Source: Mycoplasma sp. Ms02 (GTDB lineage Bacteria; Bacillota_I; Bacilli_A; Mycoplasmatales; Metamycoplasmataceae). Taken from it: a stretch of DNA of 64,000 nt. This document shows positions 12,901 through 24,504 of the stretch, piece after piece (the stretch's first letter is position 1; the number at the start of each line of letters is the position of its first letter). The position numbers and the translations under genes were made by a program. The notes under the pieces were generated by a model that ran no database searches, was not told the origin of the DNA, and saw nothing but the letters and a program-made list of their open reading frames with translations. The DNA is taken from the NCBI RefSeq assembly GCF_019720735.1, contig NZ_CP081302.1, forward strand, positions 434,001 through 498,000, written 5' to 3'.

Positions 12901-15641
12901 TGATTTGCAGTTCCTTGCACGTCGCTTAGAGAAGGAACTTGACCATTAGCAAGTTGATCGATAAGGTTTTGTGCTTTTTTGTCTAGTTCAAGTTCTTCAG
13001 ATACAGCTGCGTTTGTTAGATCACCTGCACCAGGGTTAGAAGAAACGTTGCTTCTTGTTTGGTTTGCTTTTGCTCTTTTTTCTTCAAGATCATTTAATGG
13101 TTCAACCAAGTTACTTAGTTGATCAATTTTATCAGTAATTCTTGCAACATCTTCAGCTGATAAATTACCTGCATTAATTTCGTTTTGAAGCTGTTCTATA
13201 GTACTTTGCATTCCTTTTGCAGCAGGAGTTGTTGGGTTTGTAAATGTTTGTGCGGCTTTATCACGAAGAGCTTGAAGTTTATCATTTAAGTCTAGACGAT
13301 CGTTTTCGTCATTTAGGGCTTTAGTTGCTTTTTCAAGCTCTTTTTTAGCTAGTTCAATTTCACTTGCTGTTGCATTCGTGTTATTGAATAAATCAGCAAC
13401 CTTTCTTCTTTTTTCTTCAAGATCATTAATTAGAGGTTGAAGTCTTTCTGCGTTTTTACTTTCTTTAGCTTTTTCTATAGCTTCTTTTGCTTTTTTATCA
13501 GCATCAGAAAGATCTTTGAAATCCTGTGCAGTACTTTCCATGTCTAAAAGCTTTTTGCTAATATCTCTGACTTGGTCAAGTAAAGTAGGATCTGAGTTTC
13601 CTTCATTAATTTGTTTTCTAAGTTCATCAAGCTTGTCATTTAGAGCTTCGTAAGCTTCGGTTCTTTTTGTTTCGTTTTCAGTTAACTCATAGTTTTCGTT
13701 ACCATCAGAGAAAACTACTCTTAATTTATCTCTTGTGAATGAAGATTGTTCAGCAGTTTTAGTTTGCTCAAATGATGTTCTCGCGTTTTGAATTCCATCT
13801 TTGACTAAATTGAAACTTTTTAATAAATCAACCGATAAAACAGGGTTGTTAGGTTCTGTTAAAGGTTTTAATTGATTTGCTAATTCTTGCGATTTAACAA
13901 TAACTGGTTGGTTAGCGCTTGTCGACTGATCGTTAAGTTTTTGAACTCAAGCCGAAAGATCTTCAATGATATTTGAAAGATTATCTTTTAACAAGTTTCT
14001 CATTTCTTCATTGATATCTTTTTTCATAGCAGCAAGCGCTGCTCCTGGAAGAGCAGAATTTGATTTAAGCTCTTGAATTTTATTCTTTAATTGTGCTGAT
14101 TTAGCTGCAATTTCTGGTTTCACGTAAGGCGATGAAGTAACAATATCTAGCTGTTTTAAGGCAACATTCGCTTCTTCAAGTTCGCTTTCTCTACTATTTA
14201 AATCCTCAAGAATTAAGTTAGCTTGGTCAGAATATTCTTTGAGTTTTTCATCAAAATTAGATTCTTCTAAGCTACTTAAAATAGTTTCTAAGTTTGAGTT
14301 GAATCTTACCTTTTCAGTTTCAGTAATTAAATTATTTTCTAATGCTTTTGAAAGTTTTTGTTGTAATTGACTACTTAGTTCATTAGCAACAGAAAAAGCA
14401 AGAGACATGTTATTAACTTTTTCTTTTTCTTGCAATAAATCAGCATCCGAAGCACTTAAGGCTGAAGCAATTTTAGATAAAACAAGGTCTTTAACTTTTG
14501 GTAAAGTTGTTTGTTTATCCGAAGCTGCATTTTGAATTGATTGAAGCGACTCTCTTAATGAATTTGTTGGTCTATCTTTGTCTAAAATCGAATCTTTTAG
14601 AGACACAAGCTCTGACTTAGATAAGTCTAAATCTGAATTATTTAGGGCTTCTGACAGGTTTTGTTTTGCTTTATCAAAAGCTGGAAGAAGTTTATCTTTT
14701 AATTCTGATGGTGTATTTTCAGAATTAATGTAATTTGAAATCTCGTTCTCTAAAGTAGAGATTTCTTGTCTAGCTGGATTATTGTTTAACAGTTCAGAAA
14801 ACTTATTAGCCTTATTTACAGATAATTGCGATGAAATCTCAACTTCATTTAACCTGAATTGTGCAAGCGATGCTTTTTCAACAAGATCTGATAATGCAGA
14901 TTTTACATTATTAGACATTGCTTCAAATTTTGAATTTTCATTAACAAAATCAACAGCATTTTGAGATTTATCTAAAAGTGTTTTTAGTTTTGAATCTTGA
15001 TCTTGAATGAACTCGTTTAATTTTTCTGAAAACATTCCAAGGAACTCTTGAATATTTTCTTTAGACATTTCAGGAGAGTTGTTAACAAAGTTTTCAAGTC
15101 AAAGATTGTTAACGTTTTCAAAATTTGTTCTTATATCAATTTCTCTAATTCTGTTTGCTTGGTTGGAGATAAACTCTTTTCAGAATTGCTTTACAAAATC
15201 TTTGTCATTATTAGATACTAATTTATCAAAGTTTGCAATTACTGCTTCTAAAAACGCGTTTTGTGCAACGTGCAGGGCGTCAAGTTTTGGACTTAAAGTA
15301 TTTCCTGAATGAGTTTGTTCATCAGAATCTGCTTGAACTTCAGGGTTTGAATCATTATTTGTTTTAGGCTTAATTTCTTTATCATTTCAAACTTTGTGTG
15401 CAGTTTCAAACTTTTGATCTAAGTCTTTGAAAGTCTCAGAATAAAGGTCTAGTTTTTTACCATAAACTTTGTATAAAATTTCTGTTTCGCTAAATAGTTT
15501 ATAAACATTATTTTGATTTTTAATATGCTCATCATTGTTAGCCAAAGCGACAAAAACACCAAGACCAATCGATGCAGGCAAAAGAACTGCACTTGTTGCT
15601 AATGCAGTCTTAAATAATTTATTTTTATTTTCCTTATTCAT
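6909..15641 (-). CDS. Giant helical surface protein (2910 aa), second of tandem pair
   Basis: One continuous frame when UGA is Trp; the fragments at 7473-7925, 8292-8612, 8640-10004, 10116-10664, 12429-13541 and 13947-15068 are all in the same frame, and I read one long join (7926-8292) codon by codon without finding a stop. The N-terminus is a basic stretch and a hydrophobic segment (about residues 9-33) without a lipobox Cys, so a membrane anchor. Residues about 40-2330 are almost wholly charged, helix-forming sequence rich in Lys, Glu, Leu, Ala, Asp and Gln, with heptad-like repeats of the sort seen in GA/FIVAR-type and massive-surface-protein rods. The last about 575 residues change to beta-rich sequence with Gly, Tyr and aromatic residues, a likely globular tip. 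The ATG has AAGGAGA upstream, 8 nt after the preceding giant. Likely adhesin or host-factor-binding rod; ligand unknown. Confidence 0.88.
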
Positions 15642-15649
15642 GTTTCTCC

Positions 15650-18600
15650 TTATTGTTTTTTATCACCTTGTAAGTTAAAGTCTAATTCAAATTTTTCAAT
15701 GTATTCTTGAACGAAAGCAGGTGTGAATAGTCCGTAATCATTTGCTCCTGATGTTGTTTCTACTAAGTAAGATCCTGGTCTAGCAGGGTCTGGTATTCTG
15801 ATTAGAGCTGGCTTGTATGTAGCTCCTGCAGTTTGTGGGTAAATGCTTTTTGCATCTTTTCCATCAGCTGGGCTTCAGCTTAAACCAGCGTAAATTTTTC
15901 TTATGTATTGAGGATACTTAATTTTGTCAAGAGTTTCTTTTGCTAATGCCTTAGAATCTGTTTTGTTTGAGTCACCTAAGAATAAATATGTATTAGATCC
16001 AAATGGGTGTTCAAGAGTAGCTGACCCTGATGCATCTAGAACATCAGCGTTTAGAACTACAGTTTGTGGACCTGTAGGATTTGCTTCAAATCTATTTAAA
16101 ATAACAATTCTAAATACAATTGCACCCTTTCTTGAACCACTAGATGATGTTACTGTTGCTGGAACCGATACTACAATCGGAAGCATTGATAATATTTTGT
16201 TTTGATCTTTTTCAGATAATGTTGTTCTGTATCCATCGTAATTTTCTTCTCTTCAAGTTAAATCTGTTTGTGAAGAAGAGTTACGAACGTCAGCATGGTC
16301 GTATGAACTTACATTTTCTTGGTATGCGATTTCTGTACCTGACATATATTGTGGGTTAAGAGGTTTTCAGTAAATTTCATCACCATCTTGTGTATATGTA
16401 TTTCCATCAATGTCGCTGATTGATTTAGACATTTTTATTTTTATTTTGAACTTACTATTTGATCCGTTTTCTGATGAAACCACATTTTCCGTGAAGTATG
16501 TTGCATTTTGAGCATTCAACTGCATTAGTGTAGCAGAAGCGAATGCTGAGGTAAGGTATGCTGATGTTTGTGATGGTGTTCAACCTGCCTCTTCTGAAGT
16601 GAATAGTGGCTCCTTACCAATTTTATTTAAGTCTGATAGATTTGACTTACCTACAGATACGCTTTCTCTTGTTTTAAATACGATAGACACGTTTTCAATT
16701 AAGTGATTAATGTTTGAAACATGAGCAAATGCTCAAGTGTCATAATGGCTAGTTCTGCTTCTAGAGTTTCTAAATGAAAAGTTTAAGTCTACTAAGGCTC
16801 TCTTGAATGAAGTCTCTGCTTGATCGATGATTGTGATGAAGTTATGAGTACCATCAGAATTTGTACCTTTACTTATTATTGAAACCTTATTTATTGCCCC
16901 TGGGTTTCTTCTATCAAAATCGTTTTTGTATAAATTTAGCACGTCTTCAGAATCGTTTTTAAGAATGTTAAATTTATTGAATAAATCGGCATACTCTTGC
17001 ATAGAAGCAACGTTAGAAATATTTACAGCTTGTTTTTCTGTTCCGTTTACATAAGATTTATCAATTCCTCTGATATCTAATTTCTTGATTTTTTGCAATA
17101 CTGAATGGAATTTCTCTGCAGTTGTTGAATCTTTTGGTTCAATCGCTGCATAGTTTGGTTTTGTAACTAAGTCAGTATCTGCAATAGGTTGAAGACCATT
17201 TAAATAAAGAGCATCATAAATTAACTTTGTATTTACAGGAGACTCAAATCATCTTGAGAAAGAATCTAAACTGTCAACTAATTTACTTGATGTGATAAAC
17301 ATTTGAGCTTTGGAAGTTGTGTTTCTGTCTAGAGATTGCAACTCTTGATTAATTGCTTTTGAAATTTCTGCTGTTTTATTAAATTCAGCATAAGCTTTTT
17401 GGAATTTTGGACTATTTGCATCAAATTCTGCTGTTGTCATTGTTTTTAGAAATTCTTCAAGATTCGAGAATCCGACATAAGAGTCGTCCCCTAATAAGAA
17501 TCTGTTTAGTGCTGTTTTTAATCCGTAAATATCAGTTTCTGACTCTCCATAGAACATCTTGTCATAACTGTTATCCAACACGGTAACTTTTTTAAGAAGG
17601 TCTGAATATTGTTGGAAGTTTGAAACATCTGTTATTAAAGGAACTTGTGCTCATTTTGAAACAAAATCATTAATTCTTGGTCCCATATTTGTAGAAATTG
17701 CGTTTGTTGAGCCATAATACTTAATTCTTTTTAGGAATGCAAGTCATCCATTTTGTTCATCAGAAAGTACATTTTTGAACTTTTCGTAATCTTTAGTATC
17801 TGCTTTTAATTTATTTACAGATACAACTTTAACTCTTTCTTCTAATCTATTAAGTTTTTCTTTTTGACTTGTGATTAGAGTAAGAGTGTCTCTTTTTGGA
17901 TTTGATTCTTCAGTTTCAGCTTCATTAAATTTGTTTCTAAGATCTGCTTCAGAAGTTTGCTGAATAGTTTCAAATTCTCTTAAGTCTGACGCATTAATGC
18001 CTGATGTTTTTAAAACTTTTTCAGCATCAACAGTAACACCATTTTCTGTTATCGAGTTTGAAAGCAAGTCATAATACTCTTTGTATCTATCTTTTGCTTG
18101 TGTAAGAAGTGTAATTTCTTGGTCGAAAATAGCTTGATATTTACTATTTGTTTTGTCAATAGATTTTTTAAGTTTTTCGTTTGTTAAATTAATTTCGTTC
18201 GGATAGTTTCATGCGGCTCTTTCAAGGTCTTGAATAGCTACTGTTTCGAAATCTGCATCACCTGGAACGGCAGCACCGTTGTAATATGAGTCAATCAATC
18301 TTTGCAATCTTTTTGCATTGTTTAGTTGATGTCTTACTTCATCAGATTTTAATCTTCTGATTTCTGTTAGCACACCATCAGTTGGGTTAAGAATTGACTC
18401 TGCTGCTTCTTTAATAGTGTCGTTATTTCTTTTTTGACCTGACGCATTTTCTTGACCTACATTAGAAGCAGAAAGCAGTGCTTCAGATGATGTAATTTTG
18501 TTTTGAAGATCTTGGTATTTTTGTGCTACTTCGTTTGATTTAGAGAAGTTTTCAGTAGTTTGAGCATTGAATTTAACGTATTCTTGTGCATAGAATACAG

Positions 18601-21600
18601 CTTTTCTAAGACCTAAAGAAGATTGAAGAGCTGTTTTATAAGAGAAATCACCAAAACCATCAATGTATTTTTCTTTAATTTCTTGGTAAACCTCTTCACC
18701 ACCTGCTGAATTTAGTGATTCAGAAACAGCTAATTTTATAATTTCACGTAACGGCTGTTTATCAGAGTCTTCTAAGAAGTTTGCAAAGTTCTGAATTGAG
18801 TTAGGTTTGTTTGTATTATATTTGTCGATTTCATCTAAAGCCTTAGCAACTGCAATACCTAAATCAAGAAGTGCAGTTTTATTCTTAATTGAATCTCTTT
18901 TTGTTTGTAAAATGAATGGATTTTTCTCGCTGTAGTAAGCAGAAGAAGTCGAGTTATCTTCTGAACCTTCAGCTCATTCGATTTCAGATTTTAATTGAGC
19001 AATAACATCTCTAAGCGATGAAGTATTTTCTTCTCTTGTTCCTGAGGTTGCCATAAAGTCTTCAGCTTTTTTGATTGCTTCTTTTGCTAAAGAAATCTTG
19101 TCAGCAATTTCAACATAATAATCAAAGACATCTGTAACTAGTGAAGCTTGGTTTAGGGCATCAGAGAATTTTTCTAGTTGTTGAGCTCTTGTTTCTTTGT
19201 TATTGTCATCTGATGCTTTAACTTTTTGTGCTTGTTCATTGTAGAATTCGTTATTTCTCGCTCAAAGTTTTGCGTATTTATCTTCAACGTTACCTTGTTC
19301 ATTTACTAGTCTTGCTTTTTGCGAGAATTTGTAAGAATTGTTTTTAGGTTCTGCATGTTCTGGAAGTTCATCTTTTCTGTTGAAAATAAGTCTGTCAAGT
19401 GTTGATTTTCTTGACTCGTATAAGTCAAACGCTGCTTCTGTGTTTTTGTTTAAATCAATTAATAATTTCTTTTCAACAAATGTAATACTTTCTGTTGTTG
19501 AGTCACCCACAACAGGAACTGTTGCGATTATAGCATTTGCGAATTTATCTGCATCATAGGCAAATCCGTATGTTTCCTTAGATGTTGAATCAGGGTTTAT
19601 AGAAACATCTTTGTAATCCTCATCTGCTTTAATTTGGTTATACTTCTCGATTGCTGCCTTGTGAGCTTCGATTGCATTTTTGATAGGATCGATACTTAAC
19701 TTAATTTCTTCAAGTTTTTCAACATCTGTTGCATTAGCATCAATAGAATCGTTTAGTTTTTGAACATAAGCTTTGAAAGCAGTTTTTGCTGCTTCAGCAT
19801 TTTCAGGAGTTGTGGCTCTTGGTTTTTCTTCTAAAGTTCAATCAGGTTCTGGGTATGTAATACCGTCTAGTAATGTGTTTAATTCTTTTACTTTTTCTTT
19901 GATCTCTGTTGTTGTATTTAAGTTTTTTAGAAGTTCTTCAATTTTATTTTTCTTAGCTAAAATATCTTCTTCAGATAAGCTTAAGTAATTTCCTTCTCCA
20001 TCTCCTTGAATTTGGTTTGTAATTTCTTTAATTTTATCTGCTATAGCTTTTTTTGCTGGATCTACATCATTAATAGGTGCTTCATCAGTTCCTAAAATCT
20101 CAGCGACTTTATCAGCTGCCTTTTTAACTGTTTGTGAAAGCTCGACTAATTTATCTTTTTTATTTTTAAGATCTTGTAGTTTTTCATCAATTGCAGGGAT
20201 TGCTTCTTTATTTTCTGCATTTTTAAGTTCTGTTCTAAGTTCTTCAATTTTCTTTAACAATGCATCTTCAAGAACAGGATCTTTTGAAGAGTCTTTTTCT
20301 TGAGTAGGAGCACCTTGTTCGTCAGTAGTTTTGAATGAATCTTCTACAGCTTTTTTGAACTTGTCAATTTCTTTTTCTTCAGCTGTTTTAATGTCGTCCA
20401 ATTCTGAGTTTTCTAAATAAACATCAAAGATATCTTTTGTTGCTTTTCTGATTTCAGGATTTGTTACGTCTTCACCTAAATTATCAACAGAAGTTGGTAT
20501 TTTACTAATTAATGCGTCCGCGATTTTGTTTCTTTGGTCTACTGCTGTTTGCTCTTGGTTATTGCTTCTGTCGTTTAAGCTATCTAGATATGTCCCTTCT
20601 CTATCTGTTAGGTTATCAAGAGATGCAAGTTTTTCAATAGCTCTTTTAACTGCTAGGGCGTCTTCAGGATTTTCTTTTGTATCCACACCTGCTTTAATTG
20701 CGTCATTAAGGGCATTTAGTTTTTTCTTAACTTCATCAGTTACGTTACGAGCTTGACCATCTTCTGTGTCAGAGTAAGCTGTTAAACCATCAATTTTTGC
20801 CTTAAGATCTTCATATTTTTTGTTGAACAAGTCTTTTTGGTAGGCTAATTCTAATTTTTTCTTAATATCTGCAATAGTTTGAGGTGTTGAGTTTGTAGTG
20901 TCTGCTTTTGCTGTTTCAAATTCAGCAACCACTTTGTCAAGGTTTGTTAAATCTGTAACCCCTGTTGCTTTTGCAAGTTCTTTTAATGCATCGATTTGAG
21001 CTTGTGTGTCATCAACAGCTTTTTTGAACTCTTCTTCACGAAGTGCTTTTTTAGCTTCAAACTCTTTTTTCTTAGCTTCAGCCTGTGCTAAAATAGTCTG
21101 CAATCTTGATGCAGTTGTTTCAGGATTTTCAAGTTCTTTTTGATACTCAGCAATGATTTCTTCAAGTTTTGCTGCATCTTCTTTATGAATTGCTTTTGCT
21201 TTGTCTTCGTCTGAGTATAGCGTTTTTAATTCTTTTAATTTGTCAGCAAGAGCTGCACGTCTGTCTGTTTTCGATAATTCGATATCCAGGTTTTGAACTT
21301 TTTGAGCCTCTTGAGATCTTGTATCATCGATGTTCATTAAGTTATCTAAAATTGCTTGTTTTAGATTGTTGTAAGCTTCAGGATGATTTTCAGCATTTAC
21401 AGTTGCTAATTTTTCATTTGCTTCTTTAAGTTTGTCAGCAAGGATTTTAGCTTGTTGAACTCTTTTTTGAGCTTCAATTAGTTCTTCTTTTGTTGCTTTT
21501 GGATCTTGCTTATCAAGCAATTCTTGCATTTTAGCAACTAATGCTTTAACTGAATTATTTGAATCAACATAAGGTGTTTGATTTTCTTTATCACCTTCTG

Positions 21601-24325
21601 GGTCATCATAAAGCGAAAGCTCTAAGTTTTGCATTGCTTGTTTTAGACCTGCTCTGTCAAGGGCATCTGAAAGATCTTCTTGAGCTTTAGTTGCATCAGC
21701 AATTTTTGCTTCATAATCTTCAGCTGGTGTAATATCTGAATTATTAAGATTTGCTAGAGCATCTTTGATTTTTGCTAGCTCTTCTTTTGCTTTTGTGATT
21801 TCAGCAGTTGGATTATTTGCTTGTCCAAAATCTCTGGCTTCAGCTTGTTTAATTAAATCTTCTAATTTTTTAGCTGCGTTTTCTAACTCTTTTGCCTTTT
21901 CAGCGTTTTCAGCAAGTTTTTGAAGATCTTCGATTGCTTTTTGATGCTCTTCTTCTGATAAAGAAGGGTCTTTGATTTTATCTCTTAGCTGTTGAGCTTT
22001 GTCTAGGAAGTTCTGATGAGCAGGTGATCTAAGATTTTCAGGTAAATCTCCACCAAAACCTTTGTTGATTTTTGCAACTGCATCTAAGTACTCTGCGTCA
22101 CCTCTGTAGTTGTTTTTATCATTAATAAAATCATTAACTGCTTGGTCAATATCTTGAGCAATTCTGTCTGCTTGTGTATCTTGTGGATTGTCAAGAGATT
22201 TAATACCTTCGTCGATTAAGTCATTAATCTTATCAATTTGTTTTTTAAGAGCTGCAGCTTCAGCAGGATCTGTTACTTTTGCAAGTTCATCTTGTGCATT
22301 TTTGATTGAATCTTCAAGCTTTTTAAACTTGTCTGTATTTTCAAGAACTTTATTCATTTGGTCTTCTAATTCTTGAAGTTTTTGAGCTCTTGTTTCTTCA
22401 TCAAGAGTTTTATCTAGCGCTATAAGCTCGGCTTGTTTGACAATTTTGTCAATTTGTTTTTGAAGTTTGTCGTTAAAAGTTGAACCTTCTTCAAACTTTT
22501 CTGAGATAGCTTCTTTAACTTTGTTTGCTTTAGCTTTAAAGTCTGCTAATTGAATATCTGCACTTGCAGCATCAAGTGTTTTTTTGTATTCTTCAATTAA
22601 GTTTTGAAGCTCTGCTCTAAATGGTGAGTTTGTTTTTGCAAGCATTGTTTGTGCTTGGCTATTAAGAGCATTCAATCTATCTTTTGTATTTTGTGAAAGT
22701 GATGTAGCAGTGTCTAAAAGTTCTTTTGATTTTTCAAATAAATCAGTAAGTTCTTTTTTATTGATATCTCTTAATTGGTTTGATAAAGAAACAAGCATGT
22801 CATTTAATGCGTTTGTGTCTTGTGGATTATCAATACCATTTGATAACTGGTCAATTAGACTTTCAAGAGCGTTTGTATCTACTTGGTACCCTGTCTCTTT
22901 CGCATGCTGTGCTTGTTCTTTTACTTCTTTTAAAGCTGCTTTTAGTGTTTGATTGATAACGGCAGCATCGTTAAGTGAATTGAAAATATCACTTACTTGT
23001 TTCAGTAAGCTTTCTAAATCTAAATTTTCTTGTGCGAATACCTGTGTTAGAGATTCTTGTGTCTTGTTTGCAAGTTCTTCAGTGATTGATTTTTCTTGCT
23101 TGTACGATTCTTGATTTTGATTAATTTGATCTACTAAGTCAGAGATAGTTTTTGAAAGTGTAAGTATTTCAGAAATTTCTCTTTGTGCTTTTAAAACAGC
23201 ATTTTTGTCAAGCTGATCTAATTTAGACTCAACCTCACCTGATTTTTGCTTAACTAATTCTTGAACTTTTTCGTTTGCCTGTAAGTTTTTAGCTGTCTCA
23301 ATTAACGCTAATAAGTCATTTTTGTTTTCTTGATCTGTTTTTTGTGCTCTTTGAATGTTTTCGATCTCTTGTTTGATTAGTGTTTTTAAAACTTCTAGTT
23401 CTTGTGCTTTTGTTGGGGCTAAAGTTGAAACTGGGTTGTTGATCGACTTTTTATATTCTTCTAAACGATCCAACATTTCTTGCTTTTGATCTGCTTCAAG
23501 AGCAGCATCTTGCACGATGTCTCTTACATTATCTAACGATCTTAAAGCTTCCATTTTAGCATCGAAAACTTTTGTTGTGTTTTCGCTCAAATCATTTACT
23601 ACCTTAGAAAACATTTTTGAATATTCAATAATGTTGTCGTTTGTGTACTCATCTCTTTCAAGCATTTCAACAACTTGTTGGATTGCATTAGCAACAAGGG
23701 CTTTTTCAGCAGGTTTAGTGAAAACAGATGTTCCGTTTGCTAACTCTTTGTGCATTGTTCAAACTTTAGTTTCGAGAGCAAGTTGTAACTCATTTTGGCT
23801 TTTAATCAAATTATCTACTGAAGCAAATAAGTTATTTAAAACTTCAGATTTATCAGCTGAATTTGCTAACTGCGATTTAGCATTTTCTAGTGCCTCTTGA
23901 GCAAGTTTTTTTAAATCTGAATCTTTTACTTGGTTGACATAAGCATCTAAAACAGAATTCAAGTCTTGAGATTCTGCAATCTTAACTTTTGCTTTGGCTT
24001 TTTCATTACGTAATTCATTTCTCTTGATTACTAAATCAGCAATCCCTGTCTTTTCATTACTTAAAAGCTGGTTTGCGTTTTCAAGAAGTTGGTTTAAGGC
24101 TTTTCTATTCTCTTCAGATAAGTTTTTGGCTGCTTCTGAAGATAAAAAATCTAAAAGCTCTTGACTTTCATTTTTGAGTTGCTCAAAAACATAACCTTCT
24201 GGGTTTTGTTCTTGATACTTGTTATTTAGTGTTAACAAAATAGCAGTTGTTGATAAACCACCTATTGCTAAAAGTGTCGCTGACACACCTAAAGCAATCT
24301 TTGTTTTATTACCTTTTGTACTCAT
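15650..24325 (-). CDS. Giant helical surface protein (2891 aa), first of tandem pair
   Basis: A single frame under code 4; I checked 18068-19230 codon by codon and found only UGA (Trp) and sense codons. A hydrophobic anchor at about residues 8-32 has no lipoprotein Cys. Residues about 40-2400 are coiled-coil-like, with long runs of Lys, Glu, Asp, Ala, Leu and Asn and many Asn-Pro breaks that mark repeated helical bundles similar in style to FIVAR/GA modules. The C-terminal about 480 residues are Ser, Thr and Gly-rich, beta-like and end in GDKKQ. The C-terminal domain shows no obvious resemblance to that of the downstream giant, although anchors and rods look alike. It is the first gene of the operon: the ATG is preceded by AAAGGA and a TATAAT lies about 90 nt upstream. 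Probable surface rod; function inferred only. Confidence 0.88.
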
Positions 24326-24412
24326 ACTACATCCTTTTTATTACTATGTAATACGCCTTTTGGTATTACCTAATAAATTTTTTTAATTTTTATAAAAATT
24401 ATTCTTATTTTA

Positions 24413-24418
24413 ATTATA
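24413..24418 (-). promoter_or_regulatory. Candidate -10 of the giant surface-protein operon
   Basis: TATAAT on the minus strand, about 88 nt before the first giant's ATG, inside an AT-rich stretch. A -35 match at 17 nt spacing is poor (TGTTAA), so the call rests on the -10 and position. Confidence 0.35.
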
Positions 24419-24470
24419 AAGAATTAACAAACTTATTAACATCTCGCGTACAATGTCATCGGTGTCAAGC

Positions 24471-24500
24471 AAAAAAAAAAAAAAAGAGCCCTAAGGCTCT
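24471..24500 (-). terminator. Terminator of acpP-M60 operon with 15-T tract
   Basis: Stem AGAGCC/GGCTCT (24485-24490 with 24495-24500) followed on the minus strand by an uninterrupted run of 15 T, directly after the stop of the M60 gene. The homopolymer is unusually long. Confidence 0.85.
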
Positions 24501-24504
24501 ATGT

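Noticed and set aside
6909-24325. A row of many short hypothetical genes or pseudogene fragments
   Set aside because: All fragments share one frame per giant gene and are separated only by UGA, which is Trp here; long joins that I read contain no TAA or TAG.
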